DNA of 64,000 nt from Macrocystis pyrifera (taxonomy: Eukaryota; Sar; Phaeophyceae; Laminariales; Laminariaceae), in assembly GCA_031763025.1 (NCBI GenBank), contig JASSKH010000007.1, forward strand, positions 7,393,930 to 7,457,929, in the 5' to 3' direction. Every line of letters begins with the position of its first letter. Position 1 is the stretch's first letter. The notes below the pieces were generated by a model. The model saw nothing but the letters and a program-made list of their open reading frames with translations, had not been told where the DNA came from and did not search any database. The translations under genes and the position numbers were made by a program. Below are positions 52,188 through 63,665 of the stretch, piece by piece.

Positions 52188-53742
52188 GATTATCTGGCGA
52201 GAACCAGAGAGTGACTCAGACGCGGCGTCTTGAAAAACGCTAATCGTACAGCGGTGTTGGTTGCATGCGAGGACGATGATTTATGCGCGCGGCGCACAAT
52301 CCTCGTGCCTTCGGCTGGGTCGATAGTGCTGCGCGATGAACAAACGGCGCGAGCTTAAGAGCCTCTGCCACCACTCAAAAAAAAAAAGTCACATGGTATG
52401 CAGTTGCAACGCTCCTCTTCTTATGACTTGTTAACCCTGGCGTCTTCCAGCAGGGACAAAGGAGTCACCGATCTATATCCTTCACAAGGAATGAATGAAG
52501 TACTCTCGCAATGATTGTTTGCGCACGTACCGGTGGCTTGCAAAGTGCAGTTTCGACCTACAGCAGTGCATCGGGAGAACTCAAACTCCTGCGTAACGCA
52601 CTTGACTTGCATGTCAGGCAAAGGTCTTTTGTGCCGGTTACCGGTACATACATACACTCACCTACTACACTCCTACTGGCAACAAAGAAGGACGAAGGGT
52701 GAGTATCGCAGGAACACGTACTGCTGCAGATCGCAGTGCTAGTGCTGTACGCACAGTACGTGCGAGTACGAGTACTGCTGTAGTTGTTACAAATGAAGAG
52801 TGCCCATTGGGCAAAATCATTGATGCTGTTTATCAAAGACCGATGTTCACTCGTTTGTTGGATATATTCTTACAACATGTTATCATTTGTACTACTACAG
52901 TACTGCTGACCCTAGGGTAGAGTCATCCAAGAGAGCCACCGGCCTATTGTTGTATTCGCCTTGGCCACGATGGTATACCCGCGTCGCAACCGACTTATCA
53001 CGCAGCTTGCAAACCTGATTGTCGACCATTTTTGGTCGAACTTTCACACCTATCATATCGTACATGCACATACAGATCACGACGCAGTCAACGCATATCA
53101 TGGCTTTTGGGAGGAATTGGGCCATGTTTTTACGTTGAAACCCGTTTTACTTGTTCTTCTGCTCTTACTGCGTCGTGTACCATGATAGATTGTGAGATGA
53201 TGAGCCGTAGCTACCCTCGCCCTCTCTTCTCGTACGGACTCGGCTGCTGCTCTCCTCTCTCTACTCTCTTCCCTGTCTCCCTGGTAGCATACGAACGTAA
53301 ATGTATGTGAAAGTGTACAAATGCGGCGGGACCTCAAAAAAATATTGCGGCGGGACCTATATGCAGTATGTGCGGCGAAACTTGAGACGTTTCTTACTAC
53401 CCCTGGTACGACTTTTCAAGGGGTCGCTGGTCGCTGGTTGCTTCGGGGTCGAGCTCTGGGAAGCCTTCACAGCTTACAGCAGGGCCCGTCCGTTTCCGAC
53501 GCTCGCAGGGCACGGATAATCAATAGACCTCGCCGACTTTGACGAGGGATAAGGTGTCTGCAACGCGCGCTACGTGCACGCTTTGACATACACCTCAATC
53601 TCGAGCTCGGCGGCACTCTTTTCTTACTACTGGTATGAAAAAAACACCCAGCTGCGAGATATCGAGGATTTTTCGTTGTCACTCTTGCGCGAGTATCACG
53701 CAGAGTAAAAGAGAGCACCATTCGTAGTCATCATCCGCAAAC
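52188..53742. other. Intergenic stretch before the unrecognised 53.7-kb gene
   Basis: Nothing coding was recognised. TACTGCTGTA-type words occur at about 52558, 52727, 52775 and 52903. The promoter of the next gene is expected near 53700; no clear core element is visible. Confidence 0.4.
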
Positions 53743-54830
53743 ATGTCGAAATCACCCGGTAATATCAAACGTGGGAGCATTACGCGGTCGTCTACATGGG
53801 CCATGGAAAACCTCGCTGGCAGCAGCAGCGACAAGCTTCGGCTGGGCATCCCGGACACGATCTTGTTCAAGGACGGCGCGCCGCAAGCCTGGCTGTTCAC
53901 CTCGAAAGCGGGGGATGTCCTCAACAAAAGGTCGCTGAGAAAGTCCAGCATCAAGGAGAGGTTCACGCGCCTGTTCGCCACGAACCCCAACAACCCACAC
54001 CAGCGCCTGGCAACGGTCCGGTTCATGGACGGCACGGTGCGAAACGTCGGCAGGGGCTCGTTCAAGGAAATGATGACCAAGTTCCCGGCGACGGAGCCGG
54101 GGATCGTGTCTCTCCAGTGCTACATGCAGGGGAAGGGGGCGGCGGGGACTGTTTACCGCAACTCTTACAGAATCGCCAACGACAAGGGTCTGGTAGTGAC
54201 CGGAACGCGCTCGTTCACGACTCTCAGCCCCGACCAGGCAACGGCACCCTTGAGCTCGTGGACCGAACGCGAGATTAAGCTCGAGCGGTGCAAAGCTTCC
54301 AACATCAATACGGCGCTGGATGCGGTGACGCTGAGCATCGTGCGCTACCTCGAGGGCGACCAAGATAGGCCCACGCGCATCTTGCACGCGCAGTGCGACT
54401 ACATTGTGGATGCCGCCGGTCAGATCTGGCTCACGTGGATCGGAGAGACAACGATCGCCGTGGAAGAAGCCGCGCAAGATCTCCGGCTGGCTAACGTCGC
54501 CCTCGAAGGGCCGCGCGGCCGCGCCAATTTTCTGGGACAGCAGACCTCGCTGGCCATGCAGAGAGATTTCGGGGGCCCGCCGGCGCCGACGAAAAAAAAA
54601 CGCGCCGTCGAAGCGACTCGGTAACCACGGCCGGGGAAGGGGGCGGTGGGGGGGGGGATATTGGTGAAGTTGTTGATCGAGCGGCGGAAGTGATAGAGCT
54701 CCCGCGCGAGGCGGTCGGCACCGGAGGCTCCGGAGGTATAGCGAACGCGCTTTTCCGAGCAGAGGCAAACAAAAGGACTCAGTCCACCGCGCTCGGCCGT
54801 TCTGCCTCTTGCCCGACAGCGGTCGCCCGT

Positions 54831-54865
<35 letters not shown>

Positions 54866-55033
54866 CGCCAGAGTGGCGGCAGAGGGGACACTGTCTACGA
54901 TGACCGTTGGAGTGAGGACGGGGGAGGCGTGGGAGGTCGGGGCGCAACGGTGGCAGAGCGGCCGGAGACACCAGTCGATACCCCAGCTCGTTCGTGTGTG
55001 CCGGGGACTTCTGCGCAGTCCGAGTACTGGTGA
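53743..55033 (+). CDS. Unrecognised two-exon protein with alanine run
   Basis: Exon 53743-54620 starts at ATG in CAAACATGTCG. A CG/GTAACC donor and a TTTTCCGAGCAG acceptor remove 142 bp and exon 54763-55033 follows in phase, giving 382 residues. Without splicing the frame stops at once (TAA, 54622). The N-terminal 290 residues look like one folded domain: GIPDTILFKDGAPQAWLF, NPHQRLATVRFMDGTVRNVG, TGTRSFTTL, ILHAQCDYIVDAAGQIWLTW. I recognise no family. The second exon has about eleven Ala from a CAG repeat read as GCA, then TVYDDRWSED and TVAERPETPVDTP, a disordered tail. At the end TG/GTGAGG is also a usable donor, so the gene may continue into the exons at 56590 and beyond. Confidence 0.72.
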
Positions 55034-56029
55034 GGAGCGAAGGAGATGGCGCCGTCCGTTTGGCCGCGTTCTCTTGGCTTTAGATTTTGTGTTGCCACAG
55101 CTCTGCGAGTAGTACGTACGTACCACTTACACGATAGCGTTCCGAATATGTGGCGCATGGGTCTGTACTTCGCCCTTTTCAGGACCTGCCCTCCCGTTGT
55201 CGGGGAAAAACAGTCGGAATTGCAGGAGACTCAGATTCAGGTTTCTGTACAGTAGTTAGTGCAATACTAAAAGTTTTAGGACTGCAGTCCCGTTCTCGAG
55301 ACAAACCACTCAAATTAAGTAGGCTGCCCCCCAAAACTGAACTGCAGTTCAAACGGGGTTAAGACGAATATTGAAGATGGGCTGTCAATAGACAGGCCGT
55401 TGCCCTGGCGGCAAGGCCACAGCATGCTGCGGAAGAGGGAAACAGTTGGACTAAATTTTGTGCTGATCGCGGAGAAAAACGACCATATACAGCAGCAAGA
55501 CTGTCCGAAGCCATCGGTATCCTTGGGCCACGTTGTTGGAACTATGTTGGTGGAACTCTGCCTGGCTCCCGAAACTACTCGTGCGAGGGAGGGCACATGG
55601 GCTACCTTACACCTATATCTTGGTACAACGTAGCAGGTACGTGGTACGGAAGAAAGCAGAAGCGCTTTGCAAGCGATTTCGCTCGTACGTTTTGTGACCG
55701 CTGCCAACGCTGACTTTCTGTTGCTGTCGTGAGACAAAACAAATACTCGTGCGTTATATATACATTATCATGCACAAACACACTCGTACTCTATTGAGTA
55801 CCAGGCAGGTGTTTACAGTAGTTGTTTTCTGTACTCGGGGCCTTCAGTGCACGAGAGGATTATTTCAGCATGATGTCCTCGGCGATTCTACTGCTGCTGT
55901 GGTTGTATGCCACTCTTTGCCGGGAGTATCATACGTACGTACGTACTTGATTTTGACACCAGACTGTAGGTCAGAATGGTATACAGTCAAGCTGAGTCTT
56001 TTGGGACCAAGAGAAAGCGACGAAACGCC

Positions 56030-56137
56030 TATTACGGGGGACCATAGTAAATAGGACCAAATATCGATAGTAAAAATAGGTAAATATATAGGTTTTATGT
56101 ATACCATATGTTCTATTAACTATGGACCCCCGTAGTA
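56030..56137 (-). mobile_element. MITE-like palindromic element, copy 6 (inverted orientation)
   Basis: Left end ATTACGGGGGACCATAGTAA, core GTAAAAATAGGTAAATATAT, right end TTAACTATGGACCCCCGTAG. It has the same orientation as copy 5. Confidence 0.84.
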
Positions 56138-56305
56138 GCAACAAGATTGGTCCTATCAGCCGAAAAAACACCTACGTACGGACGGACGAACGTACGAGTA
56201 GCGAGAACGCACATCAGCACGAGTATGAAACGAGGCCATGACGGCTCCTTGCATTGACGATTCGGTAAGAGCTACGGACACCCAATTTATCACACCACCA
56301 CGCTT

Positions 56306-56420
56306 GGTGCAAGCGATGTCTAGTGTCTGCTGGGCCAGCGAGAATCCGCTGTGCTCTGTCTCGGCATTGTACAGATGCGAGGGTCTATGGCCACACGCCT
56401 GCGACTGTGCATGATATGAG
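56306..56420 (+). repeat. Dispersed repeat C, copy 4
   Basis: TTGGTGCAAGCGATGTCTAG, CTCTGTCTCGGCATTGTACA and GATGCGAGGGTCTATGGCCA in the order of other copies, ending with GCATGATATGAGTACACC. Confidence 0.65.
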
Positions 56421-56589
56421 TACACCTCCCCCCCCCAAAAAAAAACTAGCAGTGGCCAATGCTGTACGTCCGTACTTGTCATTTTTGTCGTTTTTGTCGT
56501 CATGTTTTCCCTCTCAAGACCCAAAATGAAAAAAAAAAAAAACGAAGCACAATGCAATGCTGTGTGCCTATACTGAATATATATGACAG

Positions 56590-58265
56590 GACCCTCGAGA
56601 AGATTCAGATGACCCGCGCAAGCAACGGGACCCGCGAGGATCGCTGCTCGACCCGGAAATCTCCAGCCAAAACTTTTTCACGGAGGTGTGTGCGTACCCA
56701 TGGTAGATGTCGACTGAATTTCCAGGCGGAAGGTGAAACAACCCGCCCCCCTCCTGGTACCTCGTAAGTAGACCCACGCTACTATTGTACGTATATGTAC
56801 ACACGGTCAGCGACTTTTCAAGACTCCGTAAAAAAATTTCGATGACTTGGTCGGCACCATTAATTTTGCGCGCGCGCACCCCTGAGACTGCGGTGCTTTC
56901 TTCAGTGCGCGCTACTGGGAAAAGGGGCGAGAGTGGAGGTGCAGTAGGTGCACATCGGAACTTCGTACTCCTTCGCAAAATCAGTTTGGTAATCGGCAGT
57001 GTTACCATCTCGGCCTTACCGCCCCCCCCTCATCAGGATAATCAGGTAATAACTCCTTGGTGTTGAAGGTCGAAGAAAAGGCTCCCTTTCTTTGCTTTCA
57101 GACCCGCCCCTTCTTTCGCTTGGACTGCGTTTATATGTAAACGGGATTGGTTTGAGCAAGTCTTCGGGACACATACGTATTCTTATGTAGGCGTAGGCGA
57201 CTGCGGACACTCGCCGCAGGTGTTATGGTGCCGTCATGCCTCGGGACTTTCAGAAAAAAAAGGTACCAGGTAGCCACTGGTGAAGAAACGTGCATCCAGC
57301 CTGCGCCATGCTGAACAACGGAATCGCGGCTTGAGCTATTATAGAAATCTTGCTGCAAGGGCGTGTCAGTTGACGCGGGTGTAGTATTGGGGTCATTGCC
57401 AATAAATACTTGCTACGTAGACGGGTATATTATAAAAAATATAATGTTGTGAGATATAGAGACAGGCTTTTATGGCATTCGCGGGGCGGTAGTATAAGTA
57501 GTATATTATATATCCGTTGGTAGGTTGTGTCCGGTTAGGTTATTACTCATGTACATACATCACGTACACACCTACCTTGACAATCTTCCCTCGGCTTGAA
57601 ACACCCTCACGCCCCCCCTTGACCCTCACCCCCTTTAAGGTAGCGTCTAGGCTATTCAGCGGACAAGAACTGTCAGCTCTTCGAAGGGACGCGAGCTTCC
57701 GTCGCCAGGTGGAAGACGGTCTTGTCACTAAAGTGGAGCCTTCCACGGCAATGAGGGCAGAAGGCGGAGGCGTGGGGGGGCACGGGAGGGGGGGGGGCGG
57801 GAAACAGGAGAGCTCGGCCTCGGGTCCGACGGGTGCGGGAGGGATCGGCACGAGCAGGCCTAAACGCGACCCCATGGCCGGAGGGCTAAAAGACAGGGAC
57901 CCTCGAAAATGGTCCGAAGTTTCGTTGAAGAGTGTAAGCCTCGCAAGGAAGGAAAGAGACCGCCGAAAGTGCAGCTCTAAAGAAGAAGCGGCAATCGGGC
58001 TGGCCGGGTCAGCCCCGGGGATGCTTAAAGCAAACCGAAGTACGTCAGACATACCACGGCGGGACGGGGACATGATTGGTGCTGGCGGTGGGGGGGGCGA
58101 GAGTGGCGGGGTCGGGAGGAACTCGGGGGTAAGTCGTATGCTGCAGGAGACGGAAGCTAGCACCATGAGAAAGCACGCCCGGAAAAGGGAGGACGAGGTT
58201 GTTGCTGGCGGTGCACAGAACTTCTACAAACCCGTTCGCGTTTGCGAGCCTTGTTTCAGGGTAAG

Positions 58266-58334
<69 letters not shown>

Positions 58335-60656
58335 CGTCTCCCTCGCTCACTCTTTTCGGTGAAACGTCTCATGTTCGTCCAAACTTCATCTTTGTTAGGT
58401 GTAATCGGTTGAGCGCTCAAGCCCCTCTTTCCTGCGCGCAGCATTGACCATATCGCACGTGGTAAACGTAGTGTTCCGGGCAGCTACATAGATGTCCATG
58501 GGTACATACGTCGAGAAGCGTATCGTCTCTGTGCACCTCCTCTTGTGGAAGTTTCTAGTATGTTTCTGAGCTCCAAAAAATGTTCACAGACGGGGCTCCT
58601 CAACCGTTGCAACTGATCAACCATTGCAACTGAGGACGCAACATCCCCAATCTTTTTCTTTACGGTCATTGTGTACGCTACAAAATAGTACCTGGTATTC
58701 GTTAGGTACCTACGGTAGTCCACGGGATGATGTATCTATCGGGCATAGTTTTTATTTTAGTCAAAGTCGGCTGTTGGGGTGAGATTAAAAGAGCCCCACC
58801 TACCACAGCACGCGTCTTCAGGCCCGCGTTTTAGTTGTGGAAATCGCCGAAAATCGCCGCTTGTGTGTCCCCCCTCCCGTTCGCTCCTCGCTCTCGCGCC
58901 CCCCCCCCCACTCTCGCATAAAAACGAGACAACAGGTGTATGCTCTCCTGGACATGGCACGCGAAACTATCACCCGGCAGGAAGCGCTCGAAGCGGAGGC
59001 ATCCGCCGTGTGCGACCGGTCGGACAGCCTCAACGCTTCCAGGTGGGGCCACCTTTTTGTTTTTTTAGAAAAAAAGAGAACACACCTCGGACAAATCACG
59101 ATCTATCTGTCTACAGATAAATTATATGGATCCCACTAACCTGCCGTTATGAGATGCTGTGCTTGATCTGTACAGTGCAGATCCAACCCAGGAAACAAGT
59201 CCCAGATTATGCAGATTATACGCTCCCACCCAGCAACATGATGAGCTATTAACTTATCATACAGATCAGGAATATATGATATGTCTGCCCTGAAAGATCT
59301 GCAGATGATGTATGCAGTGGGAATCGAAGATCTGTCCGACGTGTGCGAAAGAGACAGGGCAGATCGACGAACTGAAATTAGATGAGAAAAATCTGTGCGA
59401 GAGAAAATACGAAAATGGTGACATATGCCAGAGTAATCGATCTTACCTACGTACAAAGTAGTACCAGTATGGAGTAAATAAGACGCGTACGTACAAGATG
59501 CATACACCACATAAATTTCTCACCCCATATCACCTCGTAGCCAACGATTGTTTTTGGAGAGACAGCGCGGACAGACAAGCCATTGTCGAAATAGGGAACA
59601 TGTCGCCTTAGTCTACGTTTGTGTGTGAAAAGACAGCGCCGCTAGACGAAGGATTGTTAAAGAGGGAAACGTCTGCATCGAGACCAGATTTATCTCTTCC
59701 CTTCGCTCGAAAATACGAAAAAAAAACGAACAACATGAACCAGCCTCACAAAGTACAAAGGGGGTACACGATTCACCGCATACCTCTTCCCACCCCACCC
59801 CAACCAATCACCTTAGCGGTCGACACCCGCCCCGTCGCTTAGGCCGTTCCCCCGTCGCTGCCACCGCTCTAGAGAAGGGCGACACAGCAACCTTCACGAC
59901 AGAAGCAGCTCGTCAAGGAGGTTGGCCGGAGGCGGCGATCTAGAAGAGAACGGCCTAGCGAGCCTGAGCTCGGGCGAGGCGCAAGACCGCCTTGGTAACG
60001 CCGCCGCGGGAGCAGCAGCAGCAGCAGCAGCAGCAGTGGGGACGCTTTCAGCCACACCACGCCCTAGGAGCCAAGGCGACGCCGGCCACGCAAGGGAGAG
60101 TCGAAAAAGGCCGCTGCCTGGCAGTAGAGCGGAACTACGAAGCGAGGGGGGGAACCGGCAACAACAAGGGTTTGAAGCGGGCGATGTTCGACGGGGAGAT
60201 GGAGGCGACGGGAGGGCGGCTGTTACTTGGAGAGGACGGCTGCAAGGGGAAGACCGCGGGAAAGGGTGGCACGAAAAGGGACCGGGTCTGCTGTCGTCCG
60301 GGAAGAAGTTCGAGGACTTGGATAATTACCTCAGGGGTTGCGCGGCAGTGGCGGGGGCCAAGCGGGAGAAACGAAAGAGAGGGAGGAAGTTAGGTGGGAG
60401 CAGCGTAGGCGCGGGCAGCGGAGGGGGAAACTCGGTGGAGACCGGCGGAAGCTCGTTGTCTTCAGCCGAAGAATACGAGGTGCGCGCAAAAAGCTGGGGT
60501 AGAAACGAACGAAGGGGAAGAAGAAGAAGAAGAAGAAGCGGGTGTGCGTTCGAGAGGAAGGAGAGCCACGGAGGGGGTCAGAAAGACGGGTGGTTGGTTG
60601 CTTTTGTCAGAACGATCAGTCGGAAAGGCCTCAACAGTTGCTCGCTTCGGCAGTAA
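56590..60656 (+). CDS. Low-complexity protein with FYVE-type zinc-finger end, 5' part missing
   Basis: Exons 56590-56685, 57640-58260, 58936-59042 and 59903-60656 agree in phase and total 526 codons including the stop. Exon 1 reads SLLDPEISSQNFFTE into VASRLFSGQELSALRR, with a strong pyrimidine tract before 57640. Residue about 228-239 is NFYKPVRVCEPCF, the typical end of a FYVE domain (phosphatidylinositol 3-phosphate binding on endosomes); KCSSKEE at about 150 resembles the middle cysteine segment, but the HHCR core is not visible, so the domain is incomplete or strongly altered. Exon 3 (ALLDMARETITRQEALEAEA) looks helical. Exon 4 has an Ala run, Gly-rich and Arg/Lys-rich runs. No start codon was found for exon 1, so an upstream exon is missing. 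Confidence 0.5.
58266..58330. repeat. (TC)n microsatellite next to a splice donor
   Basis: About 30 TC units start 6 bp after the CAGG/GTAAGAG donor of the FYVE-like exon. The run could act as a pyrimidine tract or vary in length between individuals. Confidence 0.95.
59085..59400. repeat. Dispersed repeat D, copy 1
   Basis: GATCTATCTGT, AGATGCTGTGC, GATTATACGCTCCCACCCAG, CAACATGATGAGCT and ATACAGATCAGGAATATA are shared in order with 63408-63660, and in part with 48285-48510. Confidence 0.7.
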
Positions 60657-60954
60657 ACTGTCAACCGAAAACCTCACCATGCGTACGGGCGAGCTCGAAC
60701 AAAACCGTATAACATACAACGAAAATAGCAACTCAATCGCCGATTTCTTAGGTCCCGGGTACCTTCCAGTTGAACGCATACCCGGTAGGGACCCGCGCAA
60801 AACACTCGCGCTGCCTTATTATATGGAAAGCTAACGGCAATTGCAGATCTGTTTGAAGGAATCAGCAGCGCTTGCGTGATGCGTGATACGACTGCGCCTG
60901 ATTGTGGTTGGTGTGTGTGTTCTTTTGTTAGTACTCATTTCGCTCAGCGTTCGT

Positions 60955-61095
60955 TAGGTAATAATTGCTTATTTTCCGAATTCGGTGAGATGAATGCAAA
61001 GTAATTATTTATTTTCCGAATTCTGGGAGACGTATTTATTTATTTTCCGAATTCGGGGAGACGGCAAAGTAGTTATTCATTTTCCGAAGTCGGCG
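60955..61095. repeat. Tandem repeat, about 38 bp, four units
   Basis: TTATTTTCCGAATTCGGTGA with GA(T)G(A/C)... recurs at about 60969, 61009, 61040 and 61075. The last unit runs into a repeat E copy (61095-61250). Confidence 0.8.
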
Positions 61096-61529
61096 AGACG
61101 AAATGGTGGGTTTGGAAAGACCTCGACGAGATGCTTTCGTAGACACGTCGCTCGGCCTCTGCACCTTCCCTATAGTCAAGAATAACAGCTTCGAAATTTG
61201 TCCGAGAGAGAGAGTGTGTGTGTTATCGTGCGTGTTACACGGTATGGTGTTAGGCTTCCGTACCTCTATTTTTTCGTGGCGTCCCCACATACTCGGTGGA
61301 GACCTCGATATAACCGCCTCTCCGCCCTCCTCCAGTCTACACCAGCGCCCACATCAGCACATTCTTCCTCAATATAGCAAGCGTTCTCTACGGGGCGCTC
61401 TGCCTTGCTCATCTCCTCTCTTTCGCGTCTCCCTTCCAGCTGGAAAAGCGTGCATCCAACCAACTCGCGCTTTTTGCTGTTCCTGCTTCCGCACTTTCTT
61501 CTCGGCGACATGCCGTCGCTCGTTCCCAG

Positions 61530-61680
61530 GAGGAGGAGCAAGACAAGCGGGGCGGGGAAGGGTTGTTCCACGCGCGGGTTCTCTCCTGGGCGAGGCGAAC
61601 GCTGATTCTGCCAAGAGGGTGAAGGAGATGCTCGACAGCGCGGGGTACATGGTGACCGTAGAAGGGGACGGGGGAAAAAG
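61530..61680 (+). CDS. Isolated exon resembling the start of a response-regulator receiver domain
   Basis: After acceptor CGTTCCCAG and before donor AAAAAG/GTAAAT one frame of 49 codons is open. Its second half, EANADSAKRVKEMLDSAGYM then VTVEGDGGK, follows the beta1-alpha1-beta2 pattern of receiver domains. The acidic pair normally at the end of beta1 (Asp-Asp or Glu-Asp) appears as Glu-Ala, so a phosphate-accepting pocket may be lost. Entry phase 1 and exit phase 2 do not fit the neighbouring exons I could define, so the parent gene is unknown. Confidence 0.35.
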
Positions 61681-62448
61681 GTAAATTACATATTTTGAAT
61701 TATAAGGGGTGTATATCCTGCATGAGGGAAAATAAAACCTGACGTACGCGCGATCGAAGCAACGCACACAGCTTGCAGAGATGAGTTTCGACAAAATCCT
61801 CGATCTCACTGCTCATGTTTAGTATATATGTACTGAATTCGATTCGCTGGTCGTTTCGCTTTTGGTTTTTTGGGCTGTATCACGTAGACATCAAACTTCC
61901 AACGGGCCGATGGGCCTTTCGGGGTTTTTTTTTTTTCAGCTGCAAGAAGAAACGTCATCGGATTTGACCTTGCGTCAGTCCACCCCACGTCCGATCGCCT
62001 CCGAAGGGGAGCCTTGTTGTGCCAAGCACCATTTTTGCGCAGCGCTGTGCCTCTGCTTTTTTTAGTATTAATAGTAACTGGCCGTAGGCATGTTTTTTTA
62101 CCGGGGAATGCGACGGGGGTGCTTGATCTACTACGTAGGTACGCTCGTTAAGACGTGCTCACATCCCACTCTTGGTCGGAAATATAGTAATCGTTTTCAT
62201 GATCATATCAGAGTCTGGACGGTGATTATAACCCGTGCTATGCTACGATGTATGCACTCGTAGCACTCTATGTCCATTTATTGCTTAGGCTGGCGGGCGC
62301 GCTCCTTGAGGGCACTGAGGGACTAAATACGACCCAATATCGCTCCAGCACGATTCATGTTGTACAACAATATTGTTCGTCGTGAAACATGGGGACCGGT
62401 CATCTTGAGTTTTGTTTGCAGCTTTTGGGGGGGAGCGAGATAAACAGC

Positions 62449-62535
62449 TCCTATGCTATAACCAAGTGAGGAAGCCTCCTATGCTATAATCAAGTGAGGA
62501 AGCCTCCTATGCTATAATCAAGCGAGGAAGCCTCA
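62449..62535. repeat. 29-bp tandem repeat, three units
   Basis: CTCCTATGCTATAA(C/T)CAAG followed by TGAGGAAGC is present three times in a row with one or two differences. A related string (CAAGTGAGGAAGAGCCTCAG) lies at 47195-47214. Confidence 0.85.
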
Positions 62536-63407
62536 GAAGAATCAGGAGCTATGTGCCTCCATAAACCGTAGCACGCGTCCTGCCCGTAAATATAGTGACC
62601 GTTCGACGATCATATTAGAGGCTAAACGATGACTATATTACCGTATTACAGACCAGCCTGGGCGGTTGAGGTGGGGGGGTGTAGCCGAGCCCCAATAGGA
62701 CCACCAAGGCCTCCGAGTACGGTGTAGTGGGAGGCAAGTTCCTTTGTCCCCCCGAGTACCTGGACCTCTCCTCCATCTCTTTCTTACGAGCACAACAAAA
62801 AAAACGTAGTACTTCGCGGTTCATTCGCATACGTAGCCCCGTATGCCCGATTGCCCTCCCTCTGCCGACACGCCTCCGATTCGATATTTGTCCCCCCCAA
62901 GTACTTGAACTTCTGCTCTCCTCTATCTTATGATTGCGTTCGCCCTCAAGTGTTGGGCCACGCTCGCACGAGTGGCTTTTGTACACCTCACTCAAAAACG
63001 CATTATTTAAAACATGCACTGTACCTCATCACACCAGCCGTCGACGTAAAGCCAACTACAATACCAAAACTGAAAGAGACTTTTATTTCCGGATCGCATC
63101 GCATTTTGTATTTGGCGCAGCGCAACAAGAAATATCCATGGCGATTGCATATACATGTCGCAAAAAATCAAAAAGAGCAAATAAGCTTAAGACGGGCAAT
63201 AAATAGGATACGGCAGTACACAGCCATTCTCGCGCGAAAAACCTGTGAGCTGTTGAAAAAGGAGAACTGACAAGTGAAACCCGCACTATGTTGTCCGCGC
63301 AAGGGACGTATAGGCGACACCCACGCCGCATGATCTTGGACGTATTAACTGCTGGCTGCACGCTCCCTCCCACCAGCTGGTTGGTATGACAGCACCTGAC
63401 GTAGGTT

Positions 63408-63665
63408 GCACGGATCAGACAGATCATGATCTATCTGTAGATCATTGTCATGTTCTACAGTAACTTGCCGTCGTATGATATGCTGTGCAGTCTCTGTGTA
63501 CTGCTGTAGTGCAAGAACCAACGACCTATCGTAGGAAACGTGTCCCAGGTCGTGCAGGCTACACGGCTCCGAACCCGGCAACATGAGCTGATGCTGTATG
63601 TAGATCATGCAGATCAGGAATGTACATTATATACCTGGTAAATGTTTATATGTCCTGAAATATTC
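63408..63665. repeat. Dispersed repeat D, copy 2
   Basis: GATCATGATCTATCTGTAGA, CTTGCCGTCGTATGATATGC, GGCTCCGAACCCGGCAACAT and TGCAGATCAGGAATGTACAT match copy 1 in order. Confidence 0.7.

Larger units (their letters stand above)
55034..56589. other. Intron or intergenic stretch
   Basis: No exon with clear splice sites was found. An inverted repeat pair sits at 55275-55296 and 55333-55356 (CTGCAGTCCCGTT against AACTGAACTGCAGTTCAAAC), and MITE copy 6 is at 56030-56137. Whether this is an intron depends on the gene model chosen for 53743-60656. Confidence 0.35.

Noticed and set aside
53752..54891. 379-codon minus-strand open frame
   Set aside because: It is the antisense shadow of the plus-strand gene at 53743, which has the real ATG, splice sites and protein-like composition; the shadow is Arg/Pro/Leu-rich.
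56460..56500. Cys-rich string (TCHFCRFCRHVF) that could have been the missing FYVE core
   Set aside because: Spacing and surrounding residues do not fit a FYVE finger, and the stretch is a T-rich low-complexity sequence without a usable acceptor.
57543..58166. 207-codon minus-strand open frame
   Set aside because: Antisense of the FYVE-like exon; Pro/Ser-rich with no motif.
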